From contig JALJCO010013434.1 in the NCBI GenBank assembly GCA_023101725.1, forward strand, positions 62,001-126,000: 64,000 bases of DNA. Reading direction: 5' to 3'. Shown here in pieces: positions 1-13,681 of the stretch. Both the position numbers and the translations under genes were made by a program. The notes beneath the pieces are model-generated. The model made no database searches. It was given only the letters and a program-made list of their open reading frames with translations, and was not told the origin of the DNA. The DNA is from Atherinomorus stipes (lineage: Eukaryota > Chordata > Actinopteri > Atheriniformes > Atherinidae). The number at the start of each line of letters is the position of its first letter. Within the stretch, counting starts at the first letter, position 1.

Positions 1-1427
1 CAAGACCGTGAATGTGAACTTCCTTTTCTTGCTTTATGTTATTCTTTGACGAACATTTGCCATCTGGATGTACCAACACAGGGCATGTGTTTTGGCCAGT
101 TTTTGGCACTGAGAGTTGAACGTAGTTTCCCAGTGTGCTGACTGACTGCAGCTGAATCTAACCGCTGGATGCCTGACGGGCTGTGAAGAGTGACAAGAGA
201 AGTAAAAGAATAAAGGCAAAGCAAAGAAGAGTACAGACAAGAGAGGCACAGAAGGGGGAAAGAGATGGAAAGAAAGAGAAGTTGAAGGTTGAGGAGAAGG
301 AGACCGAGCAGGAACAGTAGACCTTGAGTATGTGCTCACTATTGGCTGAGCTCCGCTCTGTTCTGTTTGTTTTTGCTCTATTTTTACTGTTCAGTCTGGC
401 CCTGGTCACTGATGAATAACTCCATATGCAAGTTACATTTCATATGACAGAACTCATCCAGAGTGTTTTAGCCTGGTAGTTCAGGGAGAGTGTGAAGAGA
501 CATGGTATGATCATGAAAGAAAATTAAAAAAAAAAAAAAGAATGGTCAGCCTTTTTGAAAAATAGCTCTGGTGGGCCTGCCTTTTCACTGCATTTATTCA
601 TTTATTTATTTAAAACAGATATTAAACTCTGAAGTTCACTCTCCAGTGACTTGGTTAAACCCCACTTTCTTGCTGCTACGTGTGTTGTATGCCTCCAAAT
701 ATGGTCGGTATTGAGATCAGGGAAAAGGCATTGTGCCCACCTGTCTGGACTTTGTTTTTCTATTGAACAAAGACAAGTGTACGTCTGCATGCGGCATGTG
801 AACTGGTGGTGGAAGTGAGGGATTTTGAATAAGTATGTACTTGGTGCAGTGCACTGACTATTCTGGTCTTACAATGGAGTCATGTGTTTGGGAAGTGTTT
901 TTAGTGCTGGATAGCCCACATGAGTGAGTGTGTACAATAATCCCCTCTGTCTGCCTCCTTTCCCTCGCTTCCTTTTCGCTTCTCTTCCTGATTTCTGTTT
1001 GCAGCTGCCTTACATCTCCAGATGACCTACTGTATGTTTGTTTGTGACTGTGCGTGTGTGTTTGTGTGTGTGTTATGGTAGTTTATCAAGCTAAATGGGA
1101 AGGAAGTGTTTCCTGAACTGGAAACTATCTTTAGAAACAGCTAATATCAAATGCATATGGTACATCAAATCCACCCAAATGAAATGAAATATGGCAGTTT
1201 TAGACTTTAAAATAAATAAATAATTTATTTTTATTCATTGGAAGATAAGACGGTTATAATTACCATTTATGGACACATTGAAATATGCTTATTACAACCC
1301 ACTTCTACCAATACCAAAAATATTTAACCATTTAACCAGTTACTTCCTGTGGTCCCAGTCAGACTTGTAATAAACTCTGTGCCGGCACTCTTTCCAAATC
1401 CACATGAAGAAATCAATCCACCTAAAC
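1..1427. other. Upstream non-coding DNA, no feature recognised
   Basis: Short antisense reading frames near 34-409 are low-complexity or Ser/Leu-rich and show no domain. A-run near 526-539 and a GT-rich patch near 1050-1075. No exon, RNA gene or intact repeat that I can support. Confidence 0.4.
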
Positions 1428-1546
1428 CAGGGGTAAGCAAGTTAGAGCTGTGAGAGAACCATTTGATTTGAATTGGGTGTGTTAGAGCAGGGAAACATCT
1501 GAAACATGCAGGTCTTGAGGCCCGAACACTAACTTGCCTACCCCTG
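1428..1546. mobile_element. hAT-type MITE
   Basis: Terminal inverted repeats CAGGGGTAAGCAAGTTAG and CTAACTTGCCTACCCCTG. Flanks ACCTAAAC and ACCTGAGC agree at 6 of 8 positions, an aged 8-bp duplication typical of hAT elements. Confidence 0.6.
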
Positions 1547-2525
1547 ACCTGAGCTATATTAAGTAGGAATTAAAGTGAAACCAGTCTTGCATCCAGTGCA
1601 ACTAGTCAGATATTGCAAATTATTATGCATTTATTTTTCTACCCTCCCTTTCTTTTTCTTGAGTAATTGATTTCACAGTTGATAGATTCTTGGAAGTTTT
1701 GGAGAATAATTTGAGGCATCTGAGCACTTGATAGATTGTAATTGATTAGTTCCATAATAATTCCCTGTTACTCAGTTTCCTGACAAGCCACTTGTCTGAC
1801 ACAATGAAATTGAATCGCTGACACAGAGAAAAATGTGATTATTTTGTAGATGCATTAAATGAATGATGCTGGACTAGTGTTATTTTGGCCTCTATAGACA
1901 AGTTTAACGGACATTTCTGTTTTACTTCCGCAGTCAATCAATTTCTGCCAAGCGCTTCCGGTCGATAATATCTGCATTCATTTACACTGCATAGTGATGT
2001 CTCTAAAATGGTAACATTCTCATTTATTTCTTATAAAAGTTTTATTACTTCCTCACCTGCTACGACACTGACCTGGGAGGATGATATGATTAAATGACCT
2101 GATGTTACAACTAGCAATATATTTTTGTACTTGAGTCCTATGGTGATAAACAGGAACACCATAGACTTACATAGTGACGCAGTCGGCTGTGTGTTGATAG
2201 CGACACAAATGTTCAACACCGAGCCAGTGTCTGGATGATTCATGTCAGAAGGCTTGAGTGGCGGTTACAGTGGATAGTTTTTTGGGGGGTTTTTTGAGTT
2301 AAGGAGAATGGAGAATTTGAGACAGCGGGCTGCACCCGGTGGTCGGTCACGTAGCTGCGCGGCTGCCGTCCTATGGTGAGTTCACTCAGTTTTCAAGGTT
2401 CATATTTAATTGTTTTCACAAGCTGCTGCAGCAACGTACGGCACAAAATGTCCCAGACCGCTTTTTGGGTTTAACAATATCCACTTTTCAGTCATCCAGT
2501 TCCGGAGCTCTTCCTATGTATTTTG
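1547..2525. other. Non-coding stretch, nothing recognised
   Basis: AT-rich sequence. No exon signals tied to coding sequence and no repeat boundary I can define. Confidence 0.35.
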
Positions 2526-3089
2526 TAGGGCTGGACGATAATTCAATATTGATATATATGGATCGATAGAGGTTTTTTCAGTCGGGGAAAAAAAAGAGGG
2601 TCAATAAAAGTTTGATACAGAAACATAGTTTTCCGCTGTAGCCTATCGGGTAGCATGATACTACAGTCACTCCTTCTTACCAATCACAAACGCAGACCCA
2701 AAGACTGAACTGGAATTCAGCGTTAGTGTGATCTTTATTACAAGTAGGTCATTCAGCAAAAGCTTAAAGGGGATGCTCTTTTTTTTCTCAATCTGGACCT
2801 ATTTTCTTGCATGAAATACATTCATTTACTCACCCTGATAGTTTTGGTCAAGAAGAACTTGAATTCTTTTGGGAGATATTTAGATCCACTCGAGATCAGT
2901 GTCCAATATAATGTCTGTAAATAAGGAGGAATAAAGACAAAAAAATCCTCTTTAAATGGCCAGGGCCGCACCTAAAATGGCTTTTAATTTGATAATGGCT
3001 TTTTTTTTTTTTTTTTTGATAAATATCTATATCGATCGATACAGATTTTTTTTATCGATAATCTTTTTTTTTGATATCGTCCAGCCCTA
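2526..3089. mobile_element. hAT-type MITE with internal repeat insertion
   Basis: Ends TAGGGCTGGACGATA and ATCGTCCAGCCCTA are inverted repeats; flanks GTATTTTG and GTGTGTTG agree at 6 of 8 positions. The interior, from TTAAAGG near 2764 to about 2905, resembles half of the fold-back element at 33869-34510. Confidence 0.7.
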
Positions 3090-3137
3090 GTGTGTTGTTG
3101 ATTTGCGTATGTCCTCCATGTAAAATATCCTGTAACC

Positions 3138-3289
3138 AAGGATATTAAAGGATATCAAGGGGAGCCTTGTGTTCATAAAGCTCCCCTTGGCAAAGCAAAA
3201 CTGTTCAACACAATAAAGCAATCGGATTTCCATTCTGCTTGCTATGATGCTTGACAGGACAAGTAAGGGAAAAAAAAAGAATAGATAAA
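3138..3289 (+). mobile_element. Short LINE 3'-end insertion (stem-loop tail), copy 1
   Basis: 152-bp insert bounded by TAAAATATCCTGTAACC (3121-3137) and TAAAATATCCTGTTACC (3290-3306), a 17-bp target duplication with one mismatch. It contains a perfect stem AAGGGGAGC/GCTCCCCTT and an A-rich end. The body matches 45479-45593, the 3' end of the large LINE, so it is a 5'-truncated copy or a SINE sharing that tail. Confidence 0.75.
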
Positions 3290-3301
3290 TAAAATATCCT
3301 G

Positions 3302-3757
3302 TTACCGTGGTAACCGGAAGCCCTTGGCAGAAACTAGCAGACATGGTGGCTCCCATGGTTTCGGCTGTGAAACTTGTCTATAAATATCTCTAATACTAAG
3401 GGTGCATGCAGAAAGAATTGTCCGGAAGACTCTGTCCGATTGGGGACTCGGCTCAGCTGGGGGTGGTGTTCCGGACAGAGATTGCATTCTCGTTGCACCA
3501 TAGCCAAACGAACGAAACCTTTTGACTAATGTTCCCAATCTCTCCAGGGGTGGCGCTGCATTTAGATTCACCGTACGCGAGGACATGACATACAATGAAC
3601 AAGAAGGTTCGAACAACTTCCGTTTCATCCACGTGCACGCATGGCGCATAACATTATTTTTGTGCGTACTTACGAGGAGCTGGGATATGCTTTCTTTAGG
3701 CCAAATATCCATTAAAACTTTTACTTCCTTGTCACTCCACGTCTGACCAACAAGCAA
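3302..3757 (-). pseudogene. Possible remnant of a DNA-transposon MYB/SANT-like gene
   Basis: The minus strand reads MLVGQTWSDKEVKVLMDIW at the start of a 151-codon frame, reminiscent of the MYB/SANT-like proteins of Harbinger-type transposons. Only the first 35 or so residues look like the domain; the rest is unrelated, as after decay or an unspliced intron. A domain search is needed to confirm it. Confidence 0.35.
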
Positions 3758-4452
3758 TTTTTAGAATATGCAGTCCCACACGTGTATGTTGTTGTAGCGT
3801 TTACTCACAATGCCTAATGTTTTACCCACAATCACACCTGCAAGTTCATCGCTTTTCGGCGAAATTTGCTGTTTTTGGATCAAAATATATGACTCACGTG
3901 AATCTTGTAGATCCAATGAGTTTTGAATGCAAAGTGCAGAATGCTGCGAGGGGCTGCGATGGGGAGAGGCGAGACGTAACAGGCAAGTAAACTTCGAGAT
4001 GACCCGACAAGCTACATGTGGAGTGGGGAGAGAGGAAAGGTAGTGACCCTGTGGTAGCGGTTGATGAGTTGCTTTAGATGTTACAAGTTGGGTTAATGAA
4101 CTGCAAACTAAACATGATGCCAATGCTACTGTTGTCTCAGCAGGCTGATAAACTTAACACTGTTAAACATAGGCGCAGATTTCAGGGCCCGAGCACCCAC
4201 GAAGAATACCGAACACACACTTCAGTTTGATGGCAAAGTTAAAGCGTTGCTGTACCTGGCGAACAGATGTGCAGGAAAGTTTAATCACTGCACGCAAAGA
4301 GCATAAATACTTATGTTCAGAGTTCACATTTGCACTAGATATTGGAAGTTTAAAATTTGTTGTTTAAATTTAACAAAATAAAAAAAAAACTATAGAACTT
4401 GTTTATTCTTTTTTTTTTGAAAATAAGTTTTTGCTTACGCACATACTGTATA
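3758..4452. other. Non-coding stretch, nothing recognised
   Basis: May still be part of the decayed transposon on its left. No termini or exons seen. Confidence 0.3.
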
Positions 4453-5740
4453 CAGGTACTACCCAAAAAATTTGAATATCCTGAATAAGTTTTTTGTATT
4501 TCTGTAATTCAACTTAAAAGGTGCAATTAACATATTGTATAGATTAATAATATGCAAATCAATATATTTCAAGCTTTTATTTGTGTGGATGTTGCTGATA
4601 AGGACTTGCAGCTTAAGAAAACCTCAAATTTCAAAAACTCAAAAAATTAGAATATTGCATAAAATCAATTATAAAAGGATTTTAAAAGCAAAAAAGTCAG
4701 GCCCTCTAAAATACAATCTTGTATCTGTACTTAATACTTGGTTTGGGCCCTTTTGCATGAATGACTGCCTTAACCCGGCGTGGCAAGGATGCTCCACGCT
4801 TCTGGCATATCTCAGGTGTAATAAAAGACCAATATGCTTCAATCACACCCTTGAGCTCTTCTTTACTGTTTGGTCTCTTCCCGTTCAGCTTTCTCTTGAC
4901 AATGCCCCACACATTTTCGATGGGGTTCAGGTCAGGTGAGTTTGCGGGCCAATCAAGCATGGTGATCCCATGATTGTTGAGCCAGGATTTTGTAGTTTTG
5001 GCAGTGTGTGCAGGTGCCAAGTCCTGCTGAAAGATGAAGTCTGCATCCCCATACAGCTGGTCGCTGAAGCAAGCATGAAGTGCTCCAAAATGTCCTGGTA
5101 GATGGCTGCATTTATGTTGGACTTGATGAAGCTCAGAGGACCAACATCAGCAGCTGACATGGATCCCCAGGTCATCACAGACTGGGGAAACTTAACACTG
5201 ACCATCTTCTCCAGGCTCCTGTCAGCCCTCTGGCTTGTACACCATTTTCTTCCACACTTCTTTCTTCCATTTAACTGTCCATTAATGTGCTCTGAGACAG
5301 CACTCACCAAAAGAAGCTGGATGTTCTCTATCACTTTTTGTGTCTTTCCCACCTTGTGCAGGGAGTCGATGATGGTTTTCTGCACAACTGTCAGATCAGC
5401 AGTCTTCCCCATGATTGTGAATTCTTCTTAACCAAGACAGGGACTTTTTAAAAGGCTCAGGGCACTCATACAGATGCTTTGGATTACTTACCTGATTAGA
5501 ATGTGACAGTCTGAGCCTACAATACTGGAGCTTCTCAAAGTATTCTAATTTTTTGAGTTTTTGAATTTGAGGTTTTCTTAAGCTACAAGTCCTAATCAGC
5601 AAAATCCAAACAAATAAAAGCTTGAAATATATTGATTTGCATATTATTTATCTATACAATATGTAAATTGCACCTTTTAAGTTGAATTACAGAAATACAC
5701 AAACTTTTTCAGGATATTCAAATTTTTTGGGTAGTACCTG
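4453..5740 (-). mobile_element. Decayed Tc1/mariner-like transposon
   Basis: About 210-bp inverted repeats starting CAGGTACTACCCAAAAAATT at the left end and mirrored at the right end (CCTG at 5740). Length 1288 bp, shorter than a full Tc1 element of roughly 1.6 kb. It encloses a broken transposase on the minus strand. TA target duplication is not clean on the right. Confidence 0.85.
4706..5412 (-). pseudogene. Tc1-like transposase, frameshifted and deleted
   Basis: Two frames: 4927-5412 has an N-terminal helix-turn-helix stretch (MGKTADLTVVQKTIIDSLHK) and then RT-like decay-free mid-protein WGSMSAADVGPL; 4706-5020 carries APAHTAK and DWPANSPDLNPIENVWG, with the last acidic residue of the DD34E triad. 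The frame changes near 5020-5050 and the segment holding the first catalytic Asp appears deleted. It cannot make an active enzyme. Confidence 0.85.
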
Positions 5741-5758
5741 AATATATTATATATACAG

Positions 5759-6180
5759 TAGGGCTGCACGATTCTGGTAAAAATGTGAATCTTGATTTTT
5801 TTGCTTAAAATTAAGATCACGATTCTCTGAAACGATTTTTTCCCCCCAAAAGTATTTATTGCACAAATAAACTTTAACAAAACAAACAAAACAACCTATT
5901 CAAAAGATAATTCAAAATAAAGCATGTGTTTGCACAAGAGCTTTGTTGGAGCATTTCTTTGGCAGATGCATAGTTGTAATTCTTTAACATTGGTTAGGGG
6001 GTGGGGAGGCAACGACAGTGTTGCATTTGAGGGCGCCTGAAAAAAATCTGGGAAAAATGGAAACTTATTTGTGATAAGCTCATGATTAAAAATGTTTCAG
6101 AATTGTTGTGGGTAGAATTGAGATTGCATGTATGTGTGAATTGAGATCACGATCTTTTAACGATTAATTGTGCAGCCCTA
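5759..6180. mobile_element. hAT-type MITE, family TAGGGCTGCACGATT, copy 1
   Basis: 422 bp with inverted ends TAGGGCTGCACGATT and its mirror ending GCAGCCCTA. Perfect 8-bp target duplication ATATACAG on both sides. Sister copy at 21847-22272. Confidence 0.9.
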
Positions 6181-6241
6181 ATATACAGTGCTTTCCACAG
6201 AAACAGAGTAGCCAGCCTTGGGGGTGGGGGGCATCCATTGT

Positions 6242-6357
<116 letters not shown>

Positions 6358-9300
6358 TACATATATATGGCTTCATGTCAAGGCTACTGCAGTATGATAT
6401 AGGGGTCTCCTTTGCACTGATCTTCAGACATCTTTGATGAATTTATATTGTCAGACAATATTTTGAGTTTTTGATGGGCCAAAGATCACATAAAAGTTAG
6501 GGCTAAGTATTAGGAAAAATACTGTGGCATTCATTCCACTTTTTGTGAGGTAGAGAAGATGCTCCAGGGCCCCCTAGAGGGGGCGGATGTTTTTCACCTC
6601 CGATGAGTTTGCAGGTCTGCACACTGCCAATGCAATTTGTAGTCCACTTCTGTATTTGGTCCACTTGAAACGGACTGAGACCTGCGTTTGTAGGCGGTCC
6701 GAGTCCGTTTGTTTGTTCCAGATCAGAGTCCGTTTGCGCATGCACAACTCCCCCCAACCAAGTGGACTTTCCGGGCAAACGGACTCTGATCAAATCGAAT
6801 CAAAAAAGCTTTGGAAATACACCTTGAGACATATAATGCTTGAGCATTCAGTGTTTTTGTTTTTGTCTGCTGCTGATCTAAACAAGTCTATAAATAGACT
6901 TGTTTCCATTATGGCTGCAATGATTGGTCCAGAAAACTCTCTGGAATCTGCTGTCACCACCAAGCTATACGGAATCCTAAAATGATCCAATTTTGAAAGC
7001 AGATGCTTCTGGGTAGCATTAAGTCAGACATTCTTGGGTCTGGTGTACTTCACATGAACACTGCTTTAAATCTAGAATTTCAGGTCATTGTGTTTATTCA
7101 AAACTTCTAGTATTTCTCCTCACTGATGGCTTTGCCTGATCTTATCTGTGCATAAATCTTTAGATGAAGGAACCTTGGGATCTGAGTCTGCAGTGGAAAC
7201 ACATTCAAACTTGGTATATTCCTCTGGTAAAATTTGCATCCATATTTGCATATAAGGTCAGTGTGCTTTTTGTGGACTCTACAACAAGTTTAAAATTCTA
7301 AACACTAATTGCATTCAGGAACATTTAACCCCCTTTTGGGCTTTTTCTGCTAAATGGAGCTTGAACTTTTGGCATGACTGATTAGGTTACAGTATAATGA
7401 AGAGGCGGTATATATAAATCCAATAACCAGGACATGGATTTTTATTGGAAGCAGCCTTTCCTCAAGATCACGATTCTGCTTCACACTCCTCTGCTCACTA
7501 AGGCTTGGCATCTGGACTGAGTTAAATCAGCAATACCAAATGTTGAGCAGTGGGGAGCTGAAGGGGGTGAACCGTGGGGGGTCGAAGGGGAGGTGCTGGA
7601 AGGGTGAAATTGGGGGAGATTCTGTGATATGACATGAGAAATGGAGGGAAAGGAGCACACTTAAGGAAGTGGTTAAAAACACAGCAGTACAGCTGCAGCA
7701 GACGGGTGGCGAGACACGGGGGAGTAGTGTAAGGCCGTACCCCGGACTCTTGGATTACAGACCTGCTGTGAAATGTACATGGAGTAAGAGTTCATAAAGC
7801 TGTGGCTAAAAGTAATATTGTATTGCCTCAAGCAAACACAGAAAAGACTGATGTGTGGAGAGGAGTGGTTTAGCCATGGTTTGAAATTAGGTTGCAGCAA
7901 GCTTCAGCTATGGATGTTGTTTACTCCTCCCTTGGCATGGAATGATGTGTGATGTGGGGTCATGCCTACCTCCGAGGGATGTCAAAGAAACAGTAGGCTG
8001 CTTTAGTCTGTCAATATATGACTTTGACACATGATATTGGGAGTGAAAGATCAATATAGCTCGCTCAGATAACCGTGTTAATTGATTAGCATTGTCCATC
8101 ACAGTTATGGTAATTCATTGGGTCAGACAGCTGGCTTGCTTGCATTTAGCTGTGGTTTGGAAAAGGTAGCAGTCGATGTCATGGGAGGAATAGTGCATCA
8201 ACATAGGTTGGCAGAAATTTATGATCTCTTAATTATACGTTTCCCTGTTCTTTTTGTTTCTTATTCAGCAGCTTACTCGTGGAAGGGTAGGGAAGATAAC
8301 TTTGACCACAAACACGGTCCCTGTATTGAATGAATAGGGTAATATCTCCACGTCAAAGACTGAATCCCTGTGGCTTCTTTCTCCTTTATGTTTTCCTTTA
8401 GACAGAGGCAGCAGATGCTCCTCAGCTCTGGTTTTATTGTTTGTGGCTAGCCAGCCTGGGAGCTGACTTAAAGACTGAGGCTGGGGGAGGAGATGAGCTT
8501 TGAGTGTCCTTTTTCTCCTTTTTTCTTTCTTTGTAGTTCACTCTATCTGTGTTTGTCTTGCTTAACCCAGTTGGCGTCTGTTGGATGAGTTAACTCCCTT
8601 TTTCAGGTATTGGTCACTTTTAAACAAAAGACTGCATATTAAAAAGGCCACACGGCTCTAATGGGAGGTGTCTGAACCATTCACAGCCCTGGGTGCAATT
8701 GCACTATCTAAAGAACCTCGGCCTTAAAGCTGATTTACCACCACTCAGCAGCAGCAGGAGCAATCTCTCTCCATCAGTGCATGTATGAATCTTTTAGAGA
8801 ACATAAGCCAGAAACCTCAGGGAAAACATGGACAAAGAGACACAGAGTGAATCTGTACTTGCCTTGCTTCCGTCTCACATTGTGCCCAAGGGACAATGGT
8901 GCCTACTTTGGCAAAGAGCCAGCCCCCTCTCATCTCCATTAGGTCATACAGAGAGAGTTGTAGTGGTGATAGATACTTCAGTGGCCCCAGCTCCACTTTC
9001 CTTGGGGAGGAAAAAGGAGCTCAGCGTGCATTACTGCAGCTATCACACAGATGCACCCTCTGAAAATCAACCTGGATATTTTCTCGTGTTAGAAATGGTG
9101 TAAAACAAAATGGTGTCGTTTAAGTTCAACACAGATGTGCATCTTGTTCAAATTCACCCTAAGAAGCCTTCAGCAAATGCAAAATTTTTTAGAACACAGA
9201 CTATAAAAATCCTGATTTTAAAACTGACAAAATCACCATCCATGTACCTTAGAGAAAATGTCCACTCAGTAAATTTGGGTGTACTTGCCTATACAATGAT

Positions 9301-12300
9301 CACCCACAGAGAAGGTCCACTTTTTTATTTATTTTTTTTTTTTACATGGTCACATTTTCATTATGTTGAATATACTTGGGTAAATAACTCATAACACTTG
9401 AACAAGAGATGGCTTGCTAAGCATTCTGGCCCTATAAGGTATAGCTGGATAAAAATAAATTTGTGGAAAACATTTAAATTGTTGGATTTATTTCCAAACC
9501 AATTTTAAAACTACTTTTGAGACTAATTAACTTAATTATTTGAATATTCCTTAAAGCACCACTTTTTACTGCAGTCACAGTTTTCTACCTCTGGGTGTTC
9601 ACAGAAAAGGTGTTGCTCAGAGTTAGCAGCAGAACAACAGGATCAGTGCTTCATGTGTGTCTGCACAGGGTGTTTATCTGCAAAGGGTGAGCTGTGGGTC
9701 ACCATGTTTTGCATGCTCAATCACTGTAGTAAAATGCATAAATAAAGAAATATGGCACTGTTATACTGTTTAGACAGCTGAAAGAGTTCAAACTTAGCAT
9801 TAATATGTTCTTTTATGAAACGATCTCCATTGAGATACTACTTCACCCTTGCCATTACAGAGCTGGATACATCTGAACAAATGGTAAGAAATTATTTGTG
9901 CTTTTCCAGCCTGTAATCTTTTTTTTTTTTTTTTTTCCAGTTAATTTCAACATTGTATTGATGGTGTTCAACTCATCTAATTTGGAAAGCAGTGTTCAAA
10001 GCTCACTTATCACTTCCTGCCTTTTTCCCCTCAAAGTTATTTTATCTAAACTATGACGTGGTAAATGCCTTTGAAGTTTACAATGCAGGGAGTTACCTTG
10101 TCATTCTTCTGGTAATGCTGCTTATATTCTCTGCCTGATCATTATTTTGATGAAACCTTTATTTCTTCTTTGTAAAATAAAAACAAATAGAATAATTGTG
10201 TAAATCTTAAGCTGGTTTGGTCAATGGAAGCAAATAGTTATTGTCAATGTTATAGTCAACGTATTAAACAGAGATGCTATGCTACGGTAGTCATGTGCAT
10301 GACTAGTTGCATTAATGGTGGGAGATGTTGACTCATGAGATCTATCAGGGATCATCTGGTGACATTGTAATGGAATTCAGAGAGTCACTATGTGTTTAGC
10401 CCACAAACAGACAAGACTGACATCATACCCAGCTTCCTGTTAAATCTTTCTGAGTTGAGTGCTGGGGAGCAGCACAAAGAGAGGAGAAGAGAATTAACAT
10501 TATATAGACATAGATGACGTGTAATATTTGAAGTTTGTTGACCCTGAATGTGTCATTGAGGTAATCACTCCCTGCCTGATATTTGAGTCAGGCGCTAGTG
10601 TCTCACCTATGACTGGTTACTCTGTTTACACGGTCTCAGTATGAATATGAGTGCATGTGTTGGCCTGGGGAGGTCCATTAGGAAGAAAATTTACTGTCTG
10701 TAGCACAGTGTGAGCACAAGCTTCTCGCACATCTGTGCTCAAGATCATAAACTCTACAAGAACTGTCCATATAAAGGCAAAATATTTCTTTTCACTCAAC
10801 ACTAATTGGTACTTGAGACTTCGAGTCACTCATCCTCCTCTTCTTTCATTTCTGGATAGAGGTATATGGGTGAGCAATATCTAGTTGGCTCACTTTAGCC
10901 ACGAGTATCAACAAATTCCTGTCTTGCTGCCAAGTCCAGCATCAGTAACAGTGTAGTACTTCTTTTATACAGCTGTTTCTTCTCTTTCTGTTTTGCCAGA
11001 GGGATATTTACTTTGCTATATACTGTATTTTATGAGGACACGATCATAATTTTATTTCTTTGTTTTTGGAAGTATAGCATTTAATGAGTCATAATAGTCA
11101 GTGTTAAACGCTTAACTGTGAAATATTGAATCCTAGACTGTTGTTTATAATGGCTCTTCTGTGGCAAGATTTAAAATCTCTGTGCAGGAACTTGTGTGGT
11201 CTCTAGAAAAAGAATAAATTCATAGCAAAAAAAAGACTTGCTTGTCCGTAAAAGATTTGCTATCTTCCAAGGGGTATTGCAACTAAAGCGCTTACTTAGA
11301 GGGGTGCCCAAACATTTGCACTTTCCACATTTTTTTGTGTGTGCAAAGAAAAGTTGCAGGGCTTTAAAAATCATGGTGTTTTCCTGCTGCTTCAGTCATA
11401 TTCTTTTATCCCCCTATGTTTACAATATTGGTCATTCCCAAAACATTTGTATACAAATAAAGGTTAGTTGCATTTTTGTGATGCAATTATATTAACTTAA
11501 TGCAGGTCAGTTGTCTTGACTGGATAATGAGGGGTTGGGTTGGATGAAGTGGCTGAGTTCAGAGGGGATGAGCAGTACCTGCTCTTTAATAAGAAATGTC
11601 AGGTTTAAGGAGCTTGTTAGTTGTTGATTCGTCCTACTGCTCACTGTAAGAAGGTCCAGAACCCGCTCAGCTCTCGTCCTGTGCTCTGCTGTTTCCCCAT
11701 CAACCCCCAGTAAGTAGCTAAAGTGCCAGGCTAAGCCTACACAAAGCAGACAACCCCAAGTCTTATCTGTGGAATGCTGGGCATCGTCAAGAGGATCTCC
11801 TCTGCAGGGAGGAAGCTGTATTATCTCAAAGCCTCTGTCTCCTTTGGTTGTCCCCTGAGACCTCTCCATTCTGTCTCACTTTTAGATATTTGCCTTTCTC
11901 CCTCTGTATTTTCCCTCAGTTTGCCCCTCTTTTCTTTGGCCCTTTTCAGCTTCCTTTTCCCCATGCTTCACTGCACAAATTGAGATGTAAATCTTTTGCA
12001 TCTTACATGTTGCATTATATTTGCGTATTTGAAACTAGTTTGGGAAAGCAGCTCAGGAGTTAAAGTGACAAATTTAAACCAGACCGAGCTCATGATGGAG
12101 GATAATGATGATGCTGTCCTTTGTGGTCTCTATAGTTTTGCATGCCTTGGCATTTTACAAGCTTGCATGTTTTTGGGATTGTGGTCAGCTTGCTTGGCAA
12201 ATGCACAAGCTCATGATTCTCAAGTGGCTTTATTTTTCCTTTTTGATTTTTTTTTTTCTTTAATGTAACCTAGATTATTGCAGAGTAGGTTTTGTAATGA

Positions 12301-12600
12301 TGTCTTTGATCTTACTGTCTCCACTCTTTTTAGGAATTGTTACAAAATGTTGATTGTTCAACAAAGAGATTAAATTTACATTTTGTGTTAAAGAATCCAA
12401 AAATTAAAGACTTTACTGACTTTACTTGACTTTACTGGATATGTAAAACCTGACTATTTTGTTCTGTACCGGCACCATGTGGTTTGGTTGAGTGAGATCC
12501 TGTGTGATTATTGCTCATCAAAAGTTCCCATTACAGCAGAGGAAGAGGTAAAACACTATCTTTGCCTCTGTGACCTAATGAAACACTTTTTTGAATGTAG
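6358..12600. other. Long upstream non-coding stretch
   Basis: 6.2 kb without an exon I can support. A 16-bp inverted repeat (GATCAGAGTCCGTTTG at about 6721 and its mirror at about 6776) may mark a decayed MITE. Poly-T tracts near 9330 and 9920. If myo9b has a 5' exon in the window it may lie here, but I see no CpG-rich promoter. Confidence 0.4.
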
Positions 12601-13366
12601 TTTAAAGGTGCCATGACATCAAATTTCACTTTTCTGGGGTTTGGGGGGTATAATATGATCTGTTGTGCTCTGATGAGGCCATGTGAATGTCCAGAGTTAG
12701 AATTAAAGTTCCTGTTTATAGTCAGTCAACTTTGACTCTCTGTTCAGCAACGGTTGAATCAGACAGCAGCCTATCATTCTACGTAGTTCTATCATTTTAC
12801 GTAATTCATTTGCTCCAATTAGAGCACACTATCAAGTAAACAGCCTTCCCCTTCCTCTCGTGGTCTATACACTGTCCGCTTTGCCCCCCCTGTCTGATTC
12901 AACTGCGGAGAGTGGGGAGAGTGGCTGCTAAGCGGTCAGGTCTGGGTTAACAAACAAATGGATTTAAGAGAAAACTTCTGCAGCAACACTGAAGGAGGCG
13001 ACCACAACCTTGCTTTTACCTGCAAGTTTATTTATTTTCTAAATGCTGTAGCTCACTGTCTGAAGTGCCACATGTTGCTAGCAGTTAGCCTTTAGCAAAT
13101 TCCGACCACTAGGGCAGCTTGACCTACTTTCTCTAAATAAGGTATAGCCAAATAAGGTGTAGCCAATCAAAATGAAGTCAACGTGGTCTCCGGGCAAAGC
13201 TCCATATCATCACCGGACCCAACTGTTTTACTGAGGAAGGGAGGTCTGGCGTTTCAAAACAATACCCCGCTGTAAAAAATGACGTTTTTTTCTTTGGAGA
13301 TTTGACATATGCAGCAATGCCAACAACATGAACTAGTTTTTACTGCTATGTCATCACTCCTTTAAA
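12601..13366 (+). mobile_element. TTAA-flanked MITE A
   Basis: Begins TTTAAAGGTGCCATGACATC and ends GTCATCACTCCTTTAAA, imperfect inverted ends with TTAA at the borders, as for piggyBac-type elements. Interior holds the motif with ACGTAGTTCTATCATT shared with MITE B and fragment C. Confidence 0.7.
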
Positions 13367-13390
13367 AAAAGATCTTCTTGTCTAAGCTTC

Positions 13391-13674
13391 TTAAAGGAGT
13401 GATGACATAGCAGTTAAAAACTAGTGGGGGCGCTGTTTACTTGATGGTGTGCTCTTATTGGAGCAATTAAATTACGTAGAATGATAGAACTACGTAGAAT
13501 GATAGCCTGCTGTCTGATTCAACTGTTTCTGAGCAGAGAGACAAAGCTGACAGACCATAAACAGGAACTTTGATTCTCACTCTGGACTTTCACATGGCTT
13601 CATCAGTGCACAACAGATCATATTATACACCCAAAACCCCAGAAAAGTGAAATTTGATGTCATGGCACCTTTAA
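13391..13674 (-). mobile_element. TTAA-flanked MITE B, inverted, internally deleted copy of A
   Basis: Reverse complement of A's two ends and part of its middle, 284 versus 766 bp. It sits head to head with A across 24 bp, so the two can form a long hairpin. Confidence 0.75.
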
Positions 13675-13681
13675 ATGAATA

